From NCBI RefSeq assembly GCF_001463905.1, contig NZ_BBWR01000015.1, forward strand, positions 44,064 to 108,063: DNA of 64,000 nt, given 5' to 3'. The translations under genes were made by a program, and so were the position numbers. This DNA is from Aureimonas frigidaquae. GTDB taxonomy: Bacteria > Pseudomonadota > Alphaproteobacteria > Rhizobiales > Rhizobiaceae. Within the stretch, counting starts at the first letter, position 1. Every line of letters starts with the position of its first letter. The notes under the pieces are model-generated. The model did no database searches. It worked only from the letters and a program-made list of their open reading frames with translations, and had not been told where the DNA came from. Shown here piece after piece: positions 54,321 through 63,240 of this stretch.

Positions 54321-55481
54321 ATGCCGCGACTGGACAGGCTGGGCGTACTGATCGCCGGGCTGGTGGGGGTGGCGCTGCTGGCGCTGCCCTTTGCCGTGTT
54401 CCGGGCCAACCGGATCGTCGCCGGAGAGGGCGTTTCGCTGGCCGATGCCCTGGCGCTGCCGGCCTTCCTGGCCGCCGGCACGGTCCTGTGCGCGGCCGCG
54501 CTGATCGGCCTCCTGCGCACGCCGGCCGTGCCGCGCCTTCTGGCAGCTTTGGCCGCGCTTCTGGCCATCGCGCTGTCGATCGGCATGGTGCCCGATCATC
54601 TCGTCGCGCCGGGCAATGCCTATGCGCGCGTATCGCCATCCTCGGGCTTCTGGCTGCTCCTCTTCGCTTTCGGCCTCATGGCGACCGACGCCCTGACACG
54701 GCTGCGGCCGCCTCCCGTGGCGCGCATCGCCATTCTGGCGGCGGCGATCGGCTGCCTGGCGCTCATCCTCTGGTCGGGCCGATGGGACGGGCTTTCCCTC
54801 ATGCGCGAATATGACAGCCGGGCCGACAGCTTCTGGCGGGAGCTCGGCCGGCATCTGGTGCTGGCGCTCGGCTCGCTCGCCGCATCGGTGGTGATCGGCG
54901 TGCCGCTCGGCATCGCCTGCCACCGGGTGGCGCGCCTGCGCACGCCCATCCTGTCGAGCCTCAACATCGTGCAGACCATCCCCTCCATCGCACTGTTCGG
55001 CCTGCTCATCGCGCCGCTCGGTTGGCTGGCAGCCAACGTGCCTCTGGCGGCGGCGCTCGGCATACGCGGGATCGGGGTGGCGCCGGCCTTCGTGGCGCTG
55101 TTCCTCTATTCACTGCTGCCCGTCGTCGCCAATACGGTGGTGGGGCTCGCCAGCATCCCGCCCGAGGCCGACGATGCGGCGCGCGGGGTGGGCATGACGG
55201 ACCGCCAGCGCCTCCTGTCGGTCGAGCTGCCCTTGGCCTTTCCGGTTATACTGACGGGCATCCGGATCGTCCTCGTCCAGAATATCGGCCTGGCGACCAT
55301 CGCCGCCCTGATCGGCGGCGGCGGGCTCGGCGTCTTCGTCTTTCAGGGGATCGGGCAGACGGCCATGGACCTGGTCCTTCTGGGCGCCCTGCCGACCGTG
55401 ATCCTGGCCTTCAGCGCCGCCGTCATTCTGGATGCCGCGGTGGAGGCATCCAGCCATCGAACAACCGGAGAACGGGCATGA
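54321..55481 (+). CDS. yehY: osmoprotectant-type ABC transporter permease (YehY-like)
   Basis: This 386-residue permease is long for the class because it has extra N-terminal helices (about 1-165) before the OpuB-type core, as in E. coli YehY. The core has the segments LNIVQTIPSIALFGLLIAPLG and docking loop EADDAARGVGMTDRQRLLSVEL. It overlaps the ATPase gene by four bases. It forms the channel with the YehW-like permease two genes downstream. Confidence 0.9.
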   Translation: MPRLDRLGVLIAGLVGVALLALPFAVFRANRIVAGEGVSLADALALPAFLAAGTVLCAAALIGLLRTPAVPRLLAALAALLAIALSIGMVPDHLVAPGNAYARVSPSSGFWLLLFAFGLMATDALTRLRPPPVARIAILAAAIGCLALILWSGRWDGLSLMREYDSRADSFWRELGRHLVLALGSLAASVVIGVPLGIACHRVARLRTPILSSLNIVQTIPSIALFGLLIAPLGWLAANVPLAAALGIRGIGVAPAFVALFLYSLLPVVANTVVGLASIPPEADDAARGVGMTDRQRLLSVELPLAFPVILTGIRIVLVQNIGLATIAALIGGGGLGVFVFQGIGQTAMDLVLLGALPTVILAFSAAVILDAAVEASSHRTTGERA

Positions 55482-56419
55482 TCGAGATTTCAGGCCTAAC
55501 CAAGCTCTATGGCGACAACGCCGTCGTGAACGATGTGAGCTTCACCGTGGAGCCACGCAGCGTGACGGCCATCGTCGGGACCTCCGGCTCCGGCAAGACG
55601 ACACTGATGCGCATGATCAACCGCATGACGGAGCCGACCCATGGCCGGATCCTGATCGACGGGCAGGACAATCGAAGCCTGCCGGCGCACGAATTGCGCC
55701 GGCGCATCGGCTATGTGATCCAGAATCACGGTCTCTTCCCGCACCGCACCGTCGCCGAGAATATCGCCACCGTGCCAGGCCTTCTTGGCTGGGATCGCGA
55801 GCGGATCGAAGCGCGGGTGCGTGAACTCCTGTCCCTCTTCCAGCTCGATCCGGCGCAATACGGGCCACGCTATCCGCACGAATTGTCCGGCGGCCAGCAG
55901 CAGCGCGTTGGCGTGGCGCGGGCGCTGGCGGCCGAGCCGAACATCCTCCTGATGGACGAGCCTTTCGGGGCCCTCGACCCGATCATCCGCGCCAAGGCAC
56001 AGGCCGATCTCCTGGATATCCAGAAGCGCTTCGGGACGACGATCATCTTCGTCACGCACGATATGGAGGAGGCGATCCATATGGGCGACCGGATCGCCGT
56101 CATGGATGATGGGCGGCTCCTTCAATACGACACGCCCGCGCAGATTCTCGCCCGTCCGGCCACGCCCTTTGTCGAGGAGTTGATCGGCGCCTCCGAGCGG
56201 CCCTTCCGCTTCCTGTCGCTCGGCAAGGTCGCGGACATGGTGGAAGAGGGTTCGGCGGCCGGCACGCCCATCGCTTCGGCGACGAGCCGGCGCGATGCTC
56301 TGGCCGAACTCCTCTGGTCCGGCCGCGAGGCCGCGCCCGTCATCGCGGAGCGGGGCGGGGCCGCGCTCGGCATCGTGCGGCGTGCGCGGCTGATCGCGGA
56401 GGCGGCACGCCCCGCATGA
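55478..56419 (+). CDS. yehX: osmoprotectant-type ABC transporter ATPase (YehX-like)
   Basis: This 313-residue ATPase has Walker A GTSGSGKTT at 34-42, Q-loop IQNHGLFPHR, signature LSGGQQQRVGVARAL, Walker B ILLMDEPFGALDP and H-loop VTHDMEE. Its C-terminal part (about 235-313) resembles a degenerate CBS-like region found in osmolyte importers, which may sense ionic strength. It is coupled at both ends by ATGA overlaps. Confidence 0.92.
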   Translation: MIEISGLTKLYGDNAVVNDVSFTVEPRSVTAIVGTSGSGKTTLMRMINRMTEPTHGRILIDGQDNRSLPAHELRRRIGYVIQNHGLFPHRTVAENIATVPGLLGWDRERIEARVRELLSLFQLDPAQYGPRYPHELSGGQQQRVGVARALAAEPNILLMDEPFGALDPIIRAKAQADLLDIQKRFGTTIIFVTHDMEEAIHMGDRIAVMDDGRLLQYDTPAQILARPATPFVEELIGASERPFRFLSLGKVADMVEEGSAAGTPIASATSRRDALAELLWSGREAAPVIAERGGAALGIVRRARLIAEAARPA

Positions 56420-57171
56420 GGCTGTCCGCCGCCCTGGTCCTGCGTCTGGCGCTCGCCGGCCTGCTCGTCGCCTTCCTGACGATGCCGCAGCGCTTCGCGC
56501 CGCTGCTGCGGCCGCTGACGCAGAACGACGCGCCGGCCATCTATGCGCAGGGCGACCTTCTGGGGCTGACGCTCCAACACCTTCAGACCGTGGCCATCGC
56601 GACGGCGGCGGCGACGCTGGTCGCGGTTCTTCTGGCCATCCTGGTTACGCGGCCGGGCGGCCGGGATTTTCTTCCCCTGTCGCGCAGTGTGGTCAATGTC
56701 GGCCAGACCTTTCCGCCCGTCGCCGTGCTGGCCCTGGCCGTGCCGGCCGTTGGCTTCGGCGAGGCGCCGACACTGATCGCCCTGTTCCTCTATGGCCTCC
56801 TGCCGATCTTCGAAAACACCATGACCGGGCTGACGACCCTGCCGCCGGCGGTCATGGAGGCGGCCCGTGGCACGGGAATGACCAACGCCCAAAGGTTGTG
56901 GCGTGTCGAGCTGCCGCTGGCGCTGCCCGTCATCCTGGCGGGTATCCGCCTGTCGGCCATCATCGGCCTCGCCACCGCCACGATCGGCTCCACCGTGGCC
57001 GCGAGGACACTGGGAGAGGTCATCATTGCGGGGCTTTTGTCCAACAATCTGGCCTATATCGTGCAGGGCGGTCTTATCGTCGCCGTCCTTGCGGTCCTCA
57101 TTTCCGATGCCTTCGGAACCGCCGAGCGTTTTGCCGCCCGCCGCGCCGGGCAGGGTGGCCGCAAGGGTTGA
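56416..57171 (+). CDS. yehW: osmoprotectant-type ABC transporter permease (YehW-like)
   Basis: This 251-residue permease has five or six hydrophobic helices and the OpuB-type docking loop MEAARGTGMTNAQRLWRVEL followed by IRLSAIIGLATATIGSTV. It completes the yehZYXW-like operon and overlaps the ATPase stop by four bases. Length matches E. coli YehW. Confidence 0.92.
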   Translation: MRLSAALVLRLALAGLLVAFLTMPQRFAPLLRPLTQNDAPAIYAQGDLLGLTLQHLQTVAIATAAATLVAVLLAILVTRPGGRDFLPLSRSVVNVGQTFPPVAVLALAVPAVGFGEAPTLIALFLYGLLPIFENTMTGLTTLPPAVMEAARGTGMTNAQRLWRVELPLALPVILAGIRLSAIIGLATATIGSTVAARTLGEVIIAGLLSNNLAYIVQGGLIVAVLAVLISDAFGTAERFAARRAGQGGRKG

Positions 57172-57240
57172 GGGCCGGCTTCCTCCCGCCTCGAAATCGG
57201 CGTAAGACACGGTTTGTTTGCAGCGCAACATGGAGGGGTC

Positions 57241-58233
57241 ATGAGCGTTCTCGTTACCGGCGGAGCCGGCTATATCGGCAGTCATATGGTGCTGGGCCTG
57301 ATCGACCGGGGCGAAGAGGTCATCGTCCTGGACAATCTGTCGACGGGCCACGCTTTCTGCGTTTCGCCGCATGCGCACCTCGTGGAAGGCGATATCGGCG
57401 ATACGGCGCTGGTGGAACGGCTGATCGGCGAGCATAAGATCGACGCCATCGCGCATTTCGCGGCCTCGCTCCTGGTGGGGGAATCGGTCCGCGAGCCGCT
57501 CCTCTATTATGCCAACAACACCGCCCGCACGCGGGACCTGATCGAGGTTGCCGTGCGAGCCGGCGTGCCGCATTTCATCTTTTCCTCGACCGCAGCCGTC
57601 TACGGCATGGCGGGGCAGGAGCCGGTACGTGAGGATGCGCGGCTTAACCCCATGTCGCCCTATGGCCGGTCCAAGCTGATGAGCGAGATCATGCTGGAGG
57701 ATGCGTCGAGCGCTCATGGGCTCGGCTACGCGGCGCTGCGCTATTTCAACGTCGCGGGAGCCGATCCGCAGGGGCGCTCGGGCGAGTCGACGTTCAACTC
57801 CACCCATCTCGTCAAGATCGCCGTCGAGACCGTCCTGAACAAGCGGCCTGGCATGCAGATCTTCGGAACGGACTATCCGACCCCCGACGGCACCGCCATC
57901 CGCGACTATATCCACGTGTCCGACCTTATCGACGCGCATATCGCCGCGCTCGACCATCTGCGCGCCGGCAAGGGCAATCTGACGGCCAATGTCGGCTATG
58001 GACGCGGCTTCTCGGTGCGCGAGGTGCTGGACGTCGTCCAGTCGACGACCGGCCTGCCGTTGAACGTGACCGAAGGGCCGCGCCGCGCCGGCGATCCGCC
58101 CAGCATCGTGGCCGATTCCGACCATCTGCGGCAGATGACCGGCTGGACGCCCCGTTATGACGACCTGCCGCTGATCGCCACCCATGCCTTCGAATGGGAA
58201 AAGCATTTGAGCCGGCGCAACCACCAGGGCTGA
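57241..58233 (+). CDS. galE: UDP-glucose 4-epimerase
   Basis: This 330-residue SDR-type epimerase interconverts UDP-glucose and UDP-galactose, mainly for envelope polysaccharides. It has the N-terminal NAD motif TGGAGYIGSH (6-15), DNLSTGH, the catalytic pair Y141/K145 in SPYGRSKLMSE, and RYFNVAGADP, IFGTDYPTPDGTAIRDYIHV and NVGYGRGFSVREV. The ribosome site GGAGGGG precedes the ATG. Other NDP-sugar epimerases are possible but the match to GalE is strong. Confidence 0.93.
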   Translation: MSVLVTGGAGYIGSHMVLGLIDRGEEVIVLDNLSTGHAFCVSPHAHLVEGDIGDTALVERLIGEHKIDAIAHFAASLLVGESVREPLLYYANNTARTRDLIEVAVRAGVPHFIFSSTAAVYGMAGQEPVREDARLNPMSPYGRSKLMSEIMLEDASSAHGLGYAALRYFNVAGADPQGRSGESTFNSTHLVKIAVETVLNKRPGMQIFGTDYPTPDGTAIRDYIHVSDLIDAHIAALDHLRAGKGNLTANVGYGRGFSVREVLDVVQSTTGLPLNVTEGPRRAGDPPSIVADSDHLRQMTGWTPRYDDLPLIATHAFEWEKHLSRRNHQG

Positions 58234-58297
58234 TCGGGTGGGAACGCCCGGCCAGCCTGCCCCGTTCTCTCGGCATGTGGACCGAGGGAGGCTGGAC

Positions 58298-58615
58298 ATG
58301 CCCCGTGGTGACAAGTCGAAATACACCGACAAGCAGGAACGCAAGGCCGAGCATATCGCCGAAGGCTACGAAGACCGTGGCCTGAGCGAGAAGGAGGCCG
58401 AACGGCGCGCCTGGGCCACCGTCAACAAGGATGATGGCGGTGGCAAGAAGCCCGGCGGCTCCGGCCGCGGCACGCAAACGGGCCATCCGGCGGCGCATAA
58501 GGGTGGCAAGAGCGGGGGCAAGGCCAGCGCCTCGCGCACGGCCGAGGAGCGATCCGCCTCTGCCCGCAAGGCCGCGGCCACCCGCAAGCGCAACGCGGAG
58601 AAGAAGGCCTCCTGA
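58298..58615 (+). CDS. small basic lysine/glycine-rich protein
   Basis: This 105-residue hydrophilic protein begins MPRGDKSKYTDKQERKAEH and has a charged helical half (about 5-45), a glycine/lysine linker (GGGKKPGGSGRG, GHPAAHKGGKSGGK) and an alanine/arginine/lysine-rich C-terminal helix that resembles histone H1-like tails. Similar rhizobial proteins are often labelled plasmid stabilisation protein without evidence. DNA or RNA binding is plausible from charge only. The ribosome site is weak (GAGGCTGGAC). Confidence 0.7.
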   Translation: MPRGDKSKYTDKQERKAEHIAEGYEDRGLSEKEAERRAWATVNKDDGGGKKPGGSGRGTQTGHPAAHKGGKSGGKASASRTAEERSASARKAAATRKRNAEKKAS

Positions 58616-58630
58616 TGCGGCCGAGACCCG

Positions 58631-59035
58631 TCAGGAACCGCCGTCCGACAGGATGCGCGGCTGCGTGCCGCCCTCCGGCCGGAAACCGCCGGCGATGTTC
58701 AGCCCGTCCATGACGAAGACCTCGCAGCCGGGGCAGGCCTGTTCCTCGCGCGGGGAGGGGGTGACGCGGCGGAAGTAGCACATGGCCTTGGCGGCGATCG
58801 GCGTGCCGTAAATATTCGCGGCCTCGAAGGCGATCGTCATCGTATAGGCGGTGGAAGCGGTGTCGCGCTGCTCATCGACCGCCATGCGCTGATAGCTGTT
58901 CGGATTCTGGATCGCTCCGAGCACGGCGGCTTCACAGCGACGGACGGCCACGGAATCCTCGTCCGCCACGGCGCTGGCCGGGGTGAGGAGCGTCGTGATC
59001 AGGCCGAGATGGAGCAAGAAGCTGCGTGCCGTCAT
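58631..59035 (-). CDS. hypothetical secreted protein
   Basis: This 134-residue protein has a signal peptide ending ASAVADEDSVAVRRCEA. The mature part has four cysteines (VRRCEA, KAMCYFRR, QACPGCEVF), which could form disulfides, and the stretch NPNSYQRMAVDEQ that recurs in small periplasmic proteins of alphaproteobacteria. I do not recognise a function. It converges on the basic protein gene with a 15-base gap. Confidence 0.7.
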   Translation of the reverse strand: MTARSFLLHLGLITTLLTPASAVADEDSVAVRRCEAAVLGAIQNPNSYQRMAVDEQRDTASTAYTMTIAFEAANIYGTPIAAKAMCYFRRVTPSPREEQACPGCEVFVMDGLNIAGGFRPEGGTQPRILSDGGS

Positions 59036-59067
59036 AGGCTTCCATTTGAAGTCGCGTCGGCGCGATC

Positions 59068-60963
59068 CTATCCAAGACTACGGCATTCAGACGGCACGGC
59101 GGCAATTCCCGCGTCCGGCGCGGGGCGAAGCGGCTCGCGGAACTGCATGCGGGCCAGTTCCGCATAGAGGCCGCCCCGTTCGATCAGCTCGCCATGATGG
59201 CCTTCCTCGACGATCCGCCCGGCCGACAGGACGAGGATCCGGTCCGCCTTCATGACGGTCGCCAGGCGATGGGCGATGACGAGGGTGGTCCGGTCCTTCA
59301 TCAGCCGTTCCAGCCCGGCCTGCACGGCTGTCTCGCTTTGCGAGTCGAGGGCGGAGGTCGCCTCGTCCAGAAGCAGGACGGGCGCATCGCGCAGAATGGC
59401 CCGCGCGATGGCGAGGCGCTGGCGCTGGCCGCCGGACAGCGTGACCCCGCGCTCGCCGACCAGCGTGTCGTAGCCATCGGGCAAGGCGCGGACGAAACCG
59501 TCGGCATGGGCGGCCTGCGCAGCGGCCAGGACCTCGTCCCGCGTGGCGCTTGGGCTGCCGAAGGCGATGTTGTCCGCAACACTGGCGGCAAAGGCCGCCA
59601 CATCCTGCGGGACGAGGGCCAGCCGCCGCCGCAGGGCGGACAGTTGCGCATGCGATATGTCGACGCCGTCCAGGGTGATGCGGCCGGCCGTCGGGTCGTA
59701 GAAGCGCTCCATGAGCGCAAACAGCGTCGACTTGCCGGCGCCGGAGGGGCCGACGATCGCCACCGTCTCGCCCGGGCGGACGGTGAAGCTGACATTCGAC
59801 AGGGTGGGCAAGCCGGCCATGGGATAGGCGAAGGACACGTTCTCGAAGGTCAGCGCGCCGCGCGGCGGCTCGGGCAGGGCCAGCGGCTGCGCAACGTCGC
59901 GCACCGTGGGCTCCTCCGCCATCAGCTCGGTCAGCCGTTCGGTGGCGCCGGCCGCCAGGGCAAGATCGCCCCAGACTTCGGACAACTGCCCAAGCGAACT
60001 GGCCGCAAAAACCGCATAGAGCAGGAATTGTCCGAGCGTTCCGGCGGACATGGCGCCGGTGATCACCTGCTGCGAGCCGATCCACAGGACCACGACGATG
60101 GAGGTGAAGACCAGGAAGATCGCAAAGGCCGTCAGGAAGGCGCGGGCGCGGATGGAGGCGCGTGCTGCCTCGAAGGCATCGTCCACCGCCTGTCCGTAGC
60201 GCCCGGTGGCGTGCGATTCTCCCGTGAAGGCCTGCACGGTGCGCATGGCCCCGATCGCCTCCGTCGCGTAGGCGCTGGCGGTTGCCAGCGTGTCCTGTGC
60301 CGCGCGCGAGCGCTTGCGCACCGACCGGCCGATGGCGATGAGCGGAATGACGATGATGGGGATGACCGCGATGACGATGGCCGACAGCGCCGGTGCCGTG
60401 ATGACCATCATCACCAGCGATCCTGTCACCAGGATCGCATTGCGCAGTGCCAGGGAAGCGGTGGAGCCGACGGCGGATTTGACCTGCGTCGTATCGGCAG
60501 TCAGCCGCGATACGATCTCTCCCGACATGGTCCGGTCGTAGAAATCCTGCGACAGGCGGGTGACGCGGGAGAACACGTCCTTGCGCAGTTCCGCCACGAT
60601 GCGCTCGCCCAGCGTGACCACGAAATAATAGCGCCCGGCGCTGGCAACGGCCAGAACCGCGGCCAGCACCGTCAACATGGCGAAATAAGTATCGACGAAG
60701 CGCGTGTCGGGCGATTCGAAGCCGAGGTCGAGGACGCGGCGGACCGCCAGGGGCAGGGACAGGGTCGTCACGGAGGCGAGCAGCAGAAAGACGATCGCCC
60801 CCGCCACCAGGCGGCGATGCCGCGCGAAATAGGGGAGGAGGTTGCGCAAGGGGCCAAGATCGCGCCGGCGCTTTGCGGTTGCGGCCGCGGAACCCGGCGC
60901 ACCGACGTCTCCGGCATCTGTTTGCGCCACGGTCAACTCTCCCTCTGCCTGCCCTTGTGCCAT
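59068..60963 (-). CDS. ABC exporter, fused permease and ATPase (MsbA-like)
   Basis: This 631-residue half-transporter has an N-terminal membrane domain with six helices (about 45-345) and a C-terminal ATPase with Walker A GPSGAGKST, signature LSGGQRQRLAIARAI, Walker B VLLLDEATSALD and H-loop VIAHRL. It should dimerise to export lipids, drugs or peptides. The ATG lacks a ribosome site; a GTG eleven codons in (60930), after GGGAGAG, may be the real start. It is divergent from rpmE. Confidence 0.9.
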   Translation of the reverse strand: MAQGQAEGELTVAQTDAGDVGAPGSAAATAKRRRDLGPLRNLLPYFARHRRLVAGAIVFLLLASVTTLSLPLAVRRVLDLGFESPDTRFVDTYFAMLTVLAAVLAVASAGRYYFVVTLGERIVAELRKDVFSRVTRLSQDFYDRTMSGEIVSRLTADTTQVKSAVGSTASLALRNAILVTGSLVMMVITAPALSAIVIAVIPIIVIPLIAIGRSVRKRSRAAQDTLATASAYATEAIGAMRTVQAFTGESHATGRYGQAVDDAFEAARASIRARAFLTAFAIFLVFTSIVVVLWIGSQQVITGAMSAGTLGQFLLYAVFAASSLGQLSEVWGDLALAAGATERLTELMAEEPTVRDVAQPLALPEPPRGALTFENVSFAYPMAGLPTLSNVSFTVRPGETVAIVGPSGAGKSTLFALMERFYDPTAGRITLDGVDISHAQLSALRRRLALVPQDVAAFAASVADNIAFGSPSATRDEVLAAAQAAHADGFVRALPDGYDTLVGERGVTLSGGQRQRLAIARAILRDAPVLLLDEATSALDSQSETAVQAGLERLMKDRTTLVIAHRLATVMKADRILVLSAGRIVEEGHHGELIERGGLYAELARMQFREPLRPAPDAGIAAVPSECRSLG

Positions 60964-60983
60964 ATGGGCCGCTGATGTATAGG
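60955..60983 (+). promoter_or_regulatory. candidate rpmE promoter
   Basis: TTGTGC (60955-60960) and TATAGG (60978-60983) are separated by 17 bases, a good sigma-70-type spacing. They lie about 110 bases upstream of rpmE and overlap the start of the divergent ABC exporter gene. Confidence 0.45.
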
Positions 60984-61095
60984 CTCACCCTCGAATTTGG
61001 AAGCTTTTGCGCGCATGGGTTCCCCGCAAGCCGAGTCTCGGCCGCCCGGGTCCGGTCCGGTGCGGCGCGTGGCCGACGCTGAAGGATCAGGAAAC

Positions 61096-61317
61096 ATGAG
61101 AGCCAACATTCATCCGGACTACCACACCATCACCGTCGTGATGACCAACGGGACCGAGTATCAGACCCGTTCGACCTGGGGCAAGGAAGGCGACAAGCTG
61201 AACCTCGACATCGACCCCAGCAGCCACCCGGCCTGGACCGGCGGCAACCAGCAGCTCATGGACCGCGGTGGCCGCGTGTCGCGCTTCAAGAAGCGCTACG
61301 AAGGCCTCGGCATCTGA
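61096..61317 (+). CDS. rpmE: 50S ribosomal protein L31
   Basis: This 73-residue ribosomal protein begins [19 protein letters not shown], followed by [22 protein letters not shown], a typical alphaproteobacterial L31. It has no CXXC zinc motif, so it is the C-minus form. The ribosome site AAGGA precedes the ATG, and a strong terminator follows the stop. Confidence 0.96.
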   Translation: MRANIHPDYHTITVVMTNGTEYQTRSTWGKEGDKLNLDIDPSSHPAWTGGNQQLMDRGGRVSRFKKRYEGLGI

Positions 61318-61342
61318 TCTTTGCCGCAGGGCAGCAGTTACG

Positions 61343-61370
61343 AAAAACCCGGCCTCGCGCCGGGTTTTTT
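61343..61370 (+). terminator. rho-independent terminator after rpmE
   Basis: AAAAACCCGGC (61343-61353) pairs with GCCGGGTTTTT (61359-61369) around the loop CTCGC, and the T-run continues one base further. The A-tract on the left lets it work for the convergent rcdA gene too. It is the clearest intrinsic terminator in the window. Confidence 0.93.
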
Positions 61371-61421
61371 ATTGGCTACTACGGCGCGCCTGCGCAGACC
61401 CCCGGAAGGGTGGCGGGGCAC

Positions 61422-61949
61422 TCAGAAGGAGAAGGCCGTCCGCAGAAGATCGATCTGTTCGGCCACGGCGTTGCGGGCCGGCTGATCCTGCAGGGACGCG
61501 GCCGGCGAAAGATCGCGATCCAGCCGACGAACCCGCCCCTCCAGCCGATCGGTCCGTTCGACAAGGTCGACGAAGCGGGGTGGAAGCTCGGCATAGCTGC
61601 GCGAATCCATGGATGCCGACCCGCCTTCCAGGCGCACCTTGGCCTTTTCGGCGGCCACCTGTTCGGCTGTCATCTCGCCCTGAATGGCGGCGCGCTGGAG
61701 CAGCAGCCAGGAGGCCAGATGCATGAGCCGCGTCGTCAGGCGCATCGACTCCGCGGCGTAGAGCGTCGCGGCCGACTTGCCGAGCGCCTCGGCGGCATCG
61801 CGGCCTTCGCCGTCCAGATAGGTCGCCGTTTCGTCGACGAGGTCCATCCCCTCGCGGAAGAGGGCCTGGAACGAATGTCCCTGGGCATGCCGCTCCGCCA
61901 GCCGGACCAGGCCTGTGGCGGTGCGTTCGTCGGTGAAGCCTGTGTTCAT
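61422..61949 (-). CDS. rcdA: DUF1465 family protein, putative CtrA-degradation adaptor RcdA
   Basis: This 175-residue protein matches the DUF1465 family, whose Caulobacter member RcdA helps deliver CtrA to the ClpXP protease during the cell cycle. The family-specific segments are FQALFREGMDLVDETATYLDG and ESMRLTTRLMHLASWLLLQRA, the latter a three-helix-bundle core. It converges on rpmE. The RcdA assignment is by family; function in this species is inferred. Confidence 0.82.
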   Translation of the reverse strand: MNTGFTDERTATGLVRLAERHAQGHSFQALFREGMDLVDETATYLDGEGRDAAEALGKSAATLYAAESMRLTTRLMHLASWLLLQRAAIQGEMTAEQVAAEKAKVRLEGGSASMDSRSYAELPPRFVDLVERTDRLEGRVRRLDRDLSPAASLQDQPARNAVAEQIDLLRTAFSF

Positions 61950-62114
61950 GGATCGGAAAACGGCAAACTCGAGTTCAGGTTGCAGGGCGCGACGGAATCG
62001 CTGCGTCCGGTCGAAGGTGGAAAGTGCGTCCGGACGGGCCGCAAGGCAACCGGGGACTGGTCGGTTGGTTAATTCCCGTTAAGCTTCTGTGGAAAAGCAG
62101 GAAAGGTTGGTCCG

Positions 62115-63107
62115 ATGAAGATCGTCATGATCCGGCAGTTCGGGGGTCCGGAAGGGCTCGTGGTCGAGGACAGGCCGCGCCTGATCCCGGGCGAGGGCGA
62201 CGTGTCCATCGCCGTGCATGCCGCCGGCGTGAACCGGCCCGACGTCCTGCAGCGGCTCGGGCATTACCCGCCGCCGGCAGGTGCGCCGGATTGGCCGGGC
62301 CTGGAAGTGGCGGGCACCGTGGATGCGGTGGGTTCGGCAGTGACCAACGTGCGCGTCGGCGACCGCGTCATGGCGCTGCTTTCGGGCGGGGGCTATGCCG
62401 AGCAGGCCCTGGCGCCGGCCGGCAGTGTGCTGCCCGTGCCCGCCAATCTGTCGATGGTGGAAGCGGCGGCCATTCCGGAGACCTTCTTCACCGTCTGGCA
62501 CAATGTGATCGAGCGCGGCCGGCTCATGGCCGGCGAAACGCTCCTCGTCCATGGCGGTGCGTCGGGCATCGGCACCGTGGCGATCCAGCTGGCCCGGGCG
62601 CGTGGCGCGCGGGTCCTGGCCACCGCCGGAACGGCCGAAAAGTGCCGCCGGCTGCTGGAACTGGGTGCGGACGGCGCCGTCAACTATCGGGAAGAGGATT
62701 TCGTCGAGGCGGTGATGGGCGCGACAGGTGGCGCCGGCGCAGATGTGATCCTGGACATGGTCGGCGGCGATTATCTGGAGCGCAACATGCGCTGCGTGGC
62801 CGAGGACGGGCGCATCGTGCAGATCGCGCATCTGCGCGGCAAGACGGCACAGCTCGATATCAACCGCCTGATGGTGCGCAGGATCACCGTCACGGGCTCG
62901 ACGCTGCGGGCGCGGGACGCGTCGGTCAAGGCGGCCATCGCCGATGCGATCCGCGCGCATGTCCTGCCGCTTGTCGAGGTTGGCCAGATGCGGCCGATCA
63001 TCGACGTGGTCTTCCCGCTGGAACAGGCCGCAGAGGCGCACCGGGCCATGGACGAGGATCATTTCGGCAAGGTGGTGCTGGTGACGGCGGCCGGGCAGGC
63101 GGGCTGA
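62115..63107 (+). CDS. zinc-independent quinone oxidoreductase (MDR superfamily)
   Basis: This 330-residue NADPH-dependent medium-chain reductase lacks catalytic zinc ligands and has the QOR segments HAAGVNRPDVLQRLGHYPPP and the cofactor motif VHGGASGIGTVAIQLARARG. It resembles NAD(P)H:quinone oxidoreductases related to human PIG3 and crystallin-zeta. It probably reduces quinones or enals. The ribosome site GGAAAGG precedes the ATG. It lies between two cell-cycle-type genes without a clear link. Confidence 0.9.
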   Translation: MKIVMIRQFGGPEGLVVEDRPRLIPGEGDVSIAVHAAGVNRPDVLQRLGHYPPPAGAPDWPGLEVAGTVDAVGSAVTNVRVGDRVMALLSGGGYAEQALAPAGSVLPVPANLSMVEAAAIPETFFTVWHNVIERGRLMAGETLLVHGGASGIGTVAIQLARARGARVLATAGTAEKCRRLLELGADGAVNYREEDFVEAVMGATGGAGADVILDMVGGDYLERNMRCVAEDGRIVQIAHLRGKTAQLDINRLMVRRITVTGSTLRARDASVKAAIADAIRAHVLPLVEVGQMRPIIDVVFPLEQAAEAHRAMDEDHFGKVVLVTAAGQAG

Positions 63108-63137
63108 GGGCCATGCCGGATTTTGGCGCGCGCTTCC

Positions 63138-63166
63138 TTGCGGAGCGCGGAGCCAGTCCCTATACT
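63138..63166 (+). promoter_or_regulatory. candidate trcR promoter
   Basis: TTGCGG (63138-63143) and TATACT (63161-63166) are separated by exactly 17 bases, a good sigma-70-type promoter. It lies about 75 bases before trcR. Confidence 0.55.
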
Positions 63167-63240
63167 CGCCGCGAATTCCCGACATGTGGCTCAAGTCCAC
63201 GGCCCGTTCCAAGGAGCGGGCGAACAGGAGACCTTTATTC

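Noticed and set aside
56122..58344. 740-codon antisense frame across yehX, yehW and galE
   Set aside because: It spans three well-supported genes, lacks domains and has shadow-like composition.
58298..58615. Plasmid stabilisation function for the small basic protein
   Set aside because: That label has no support in the sequence; only its charge and low complexity can be seen.
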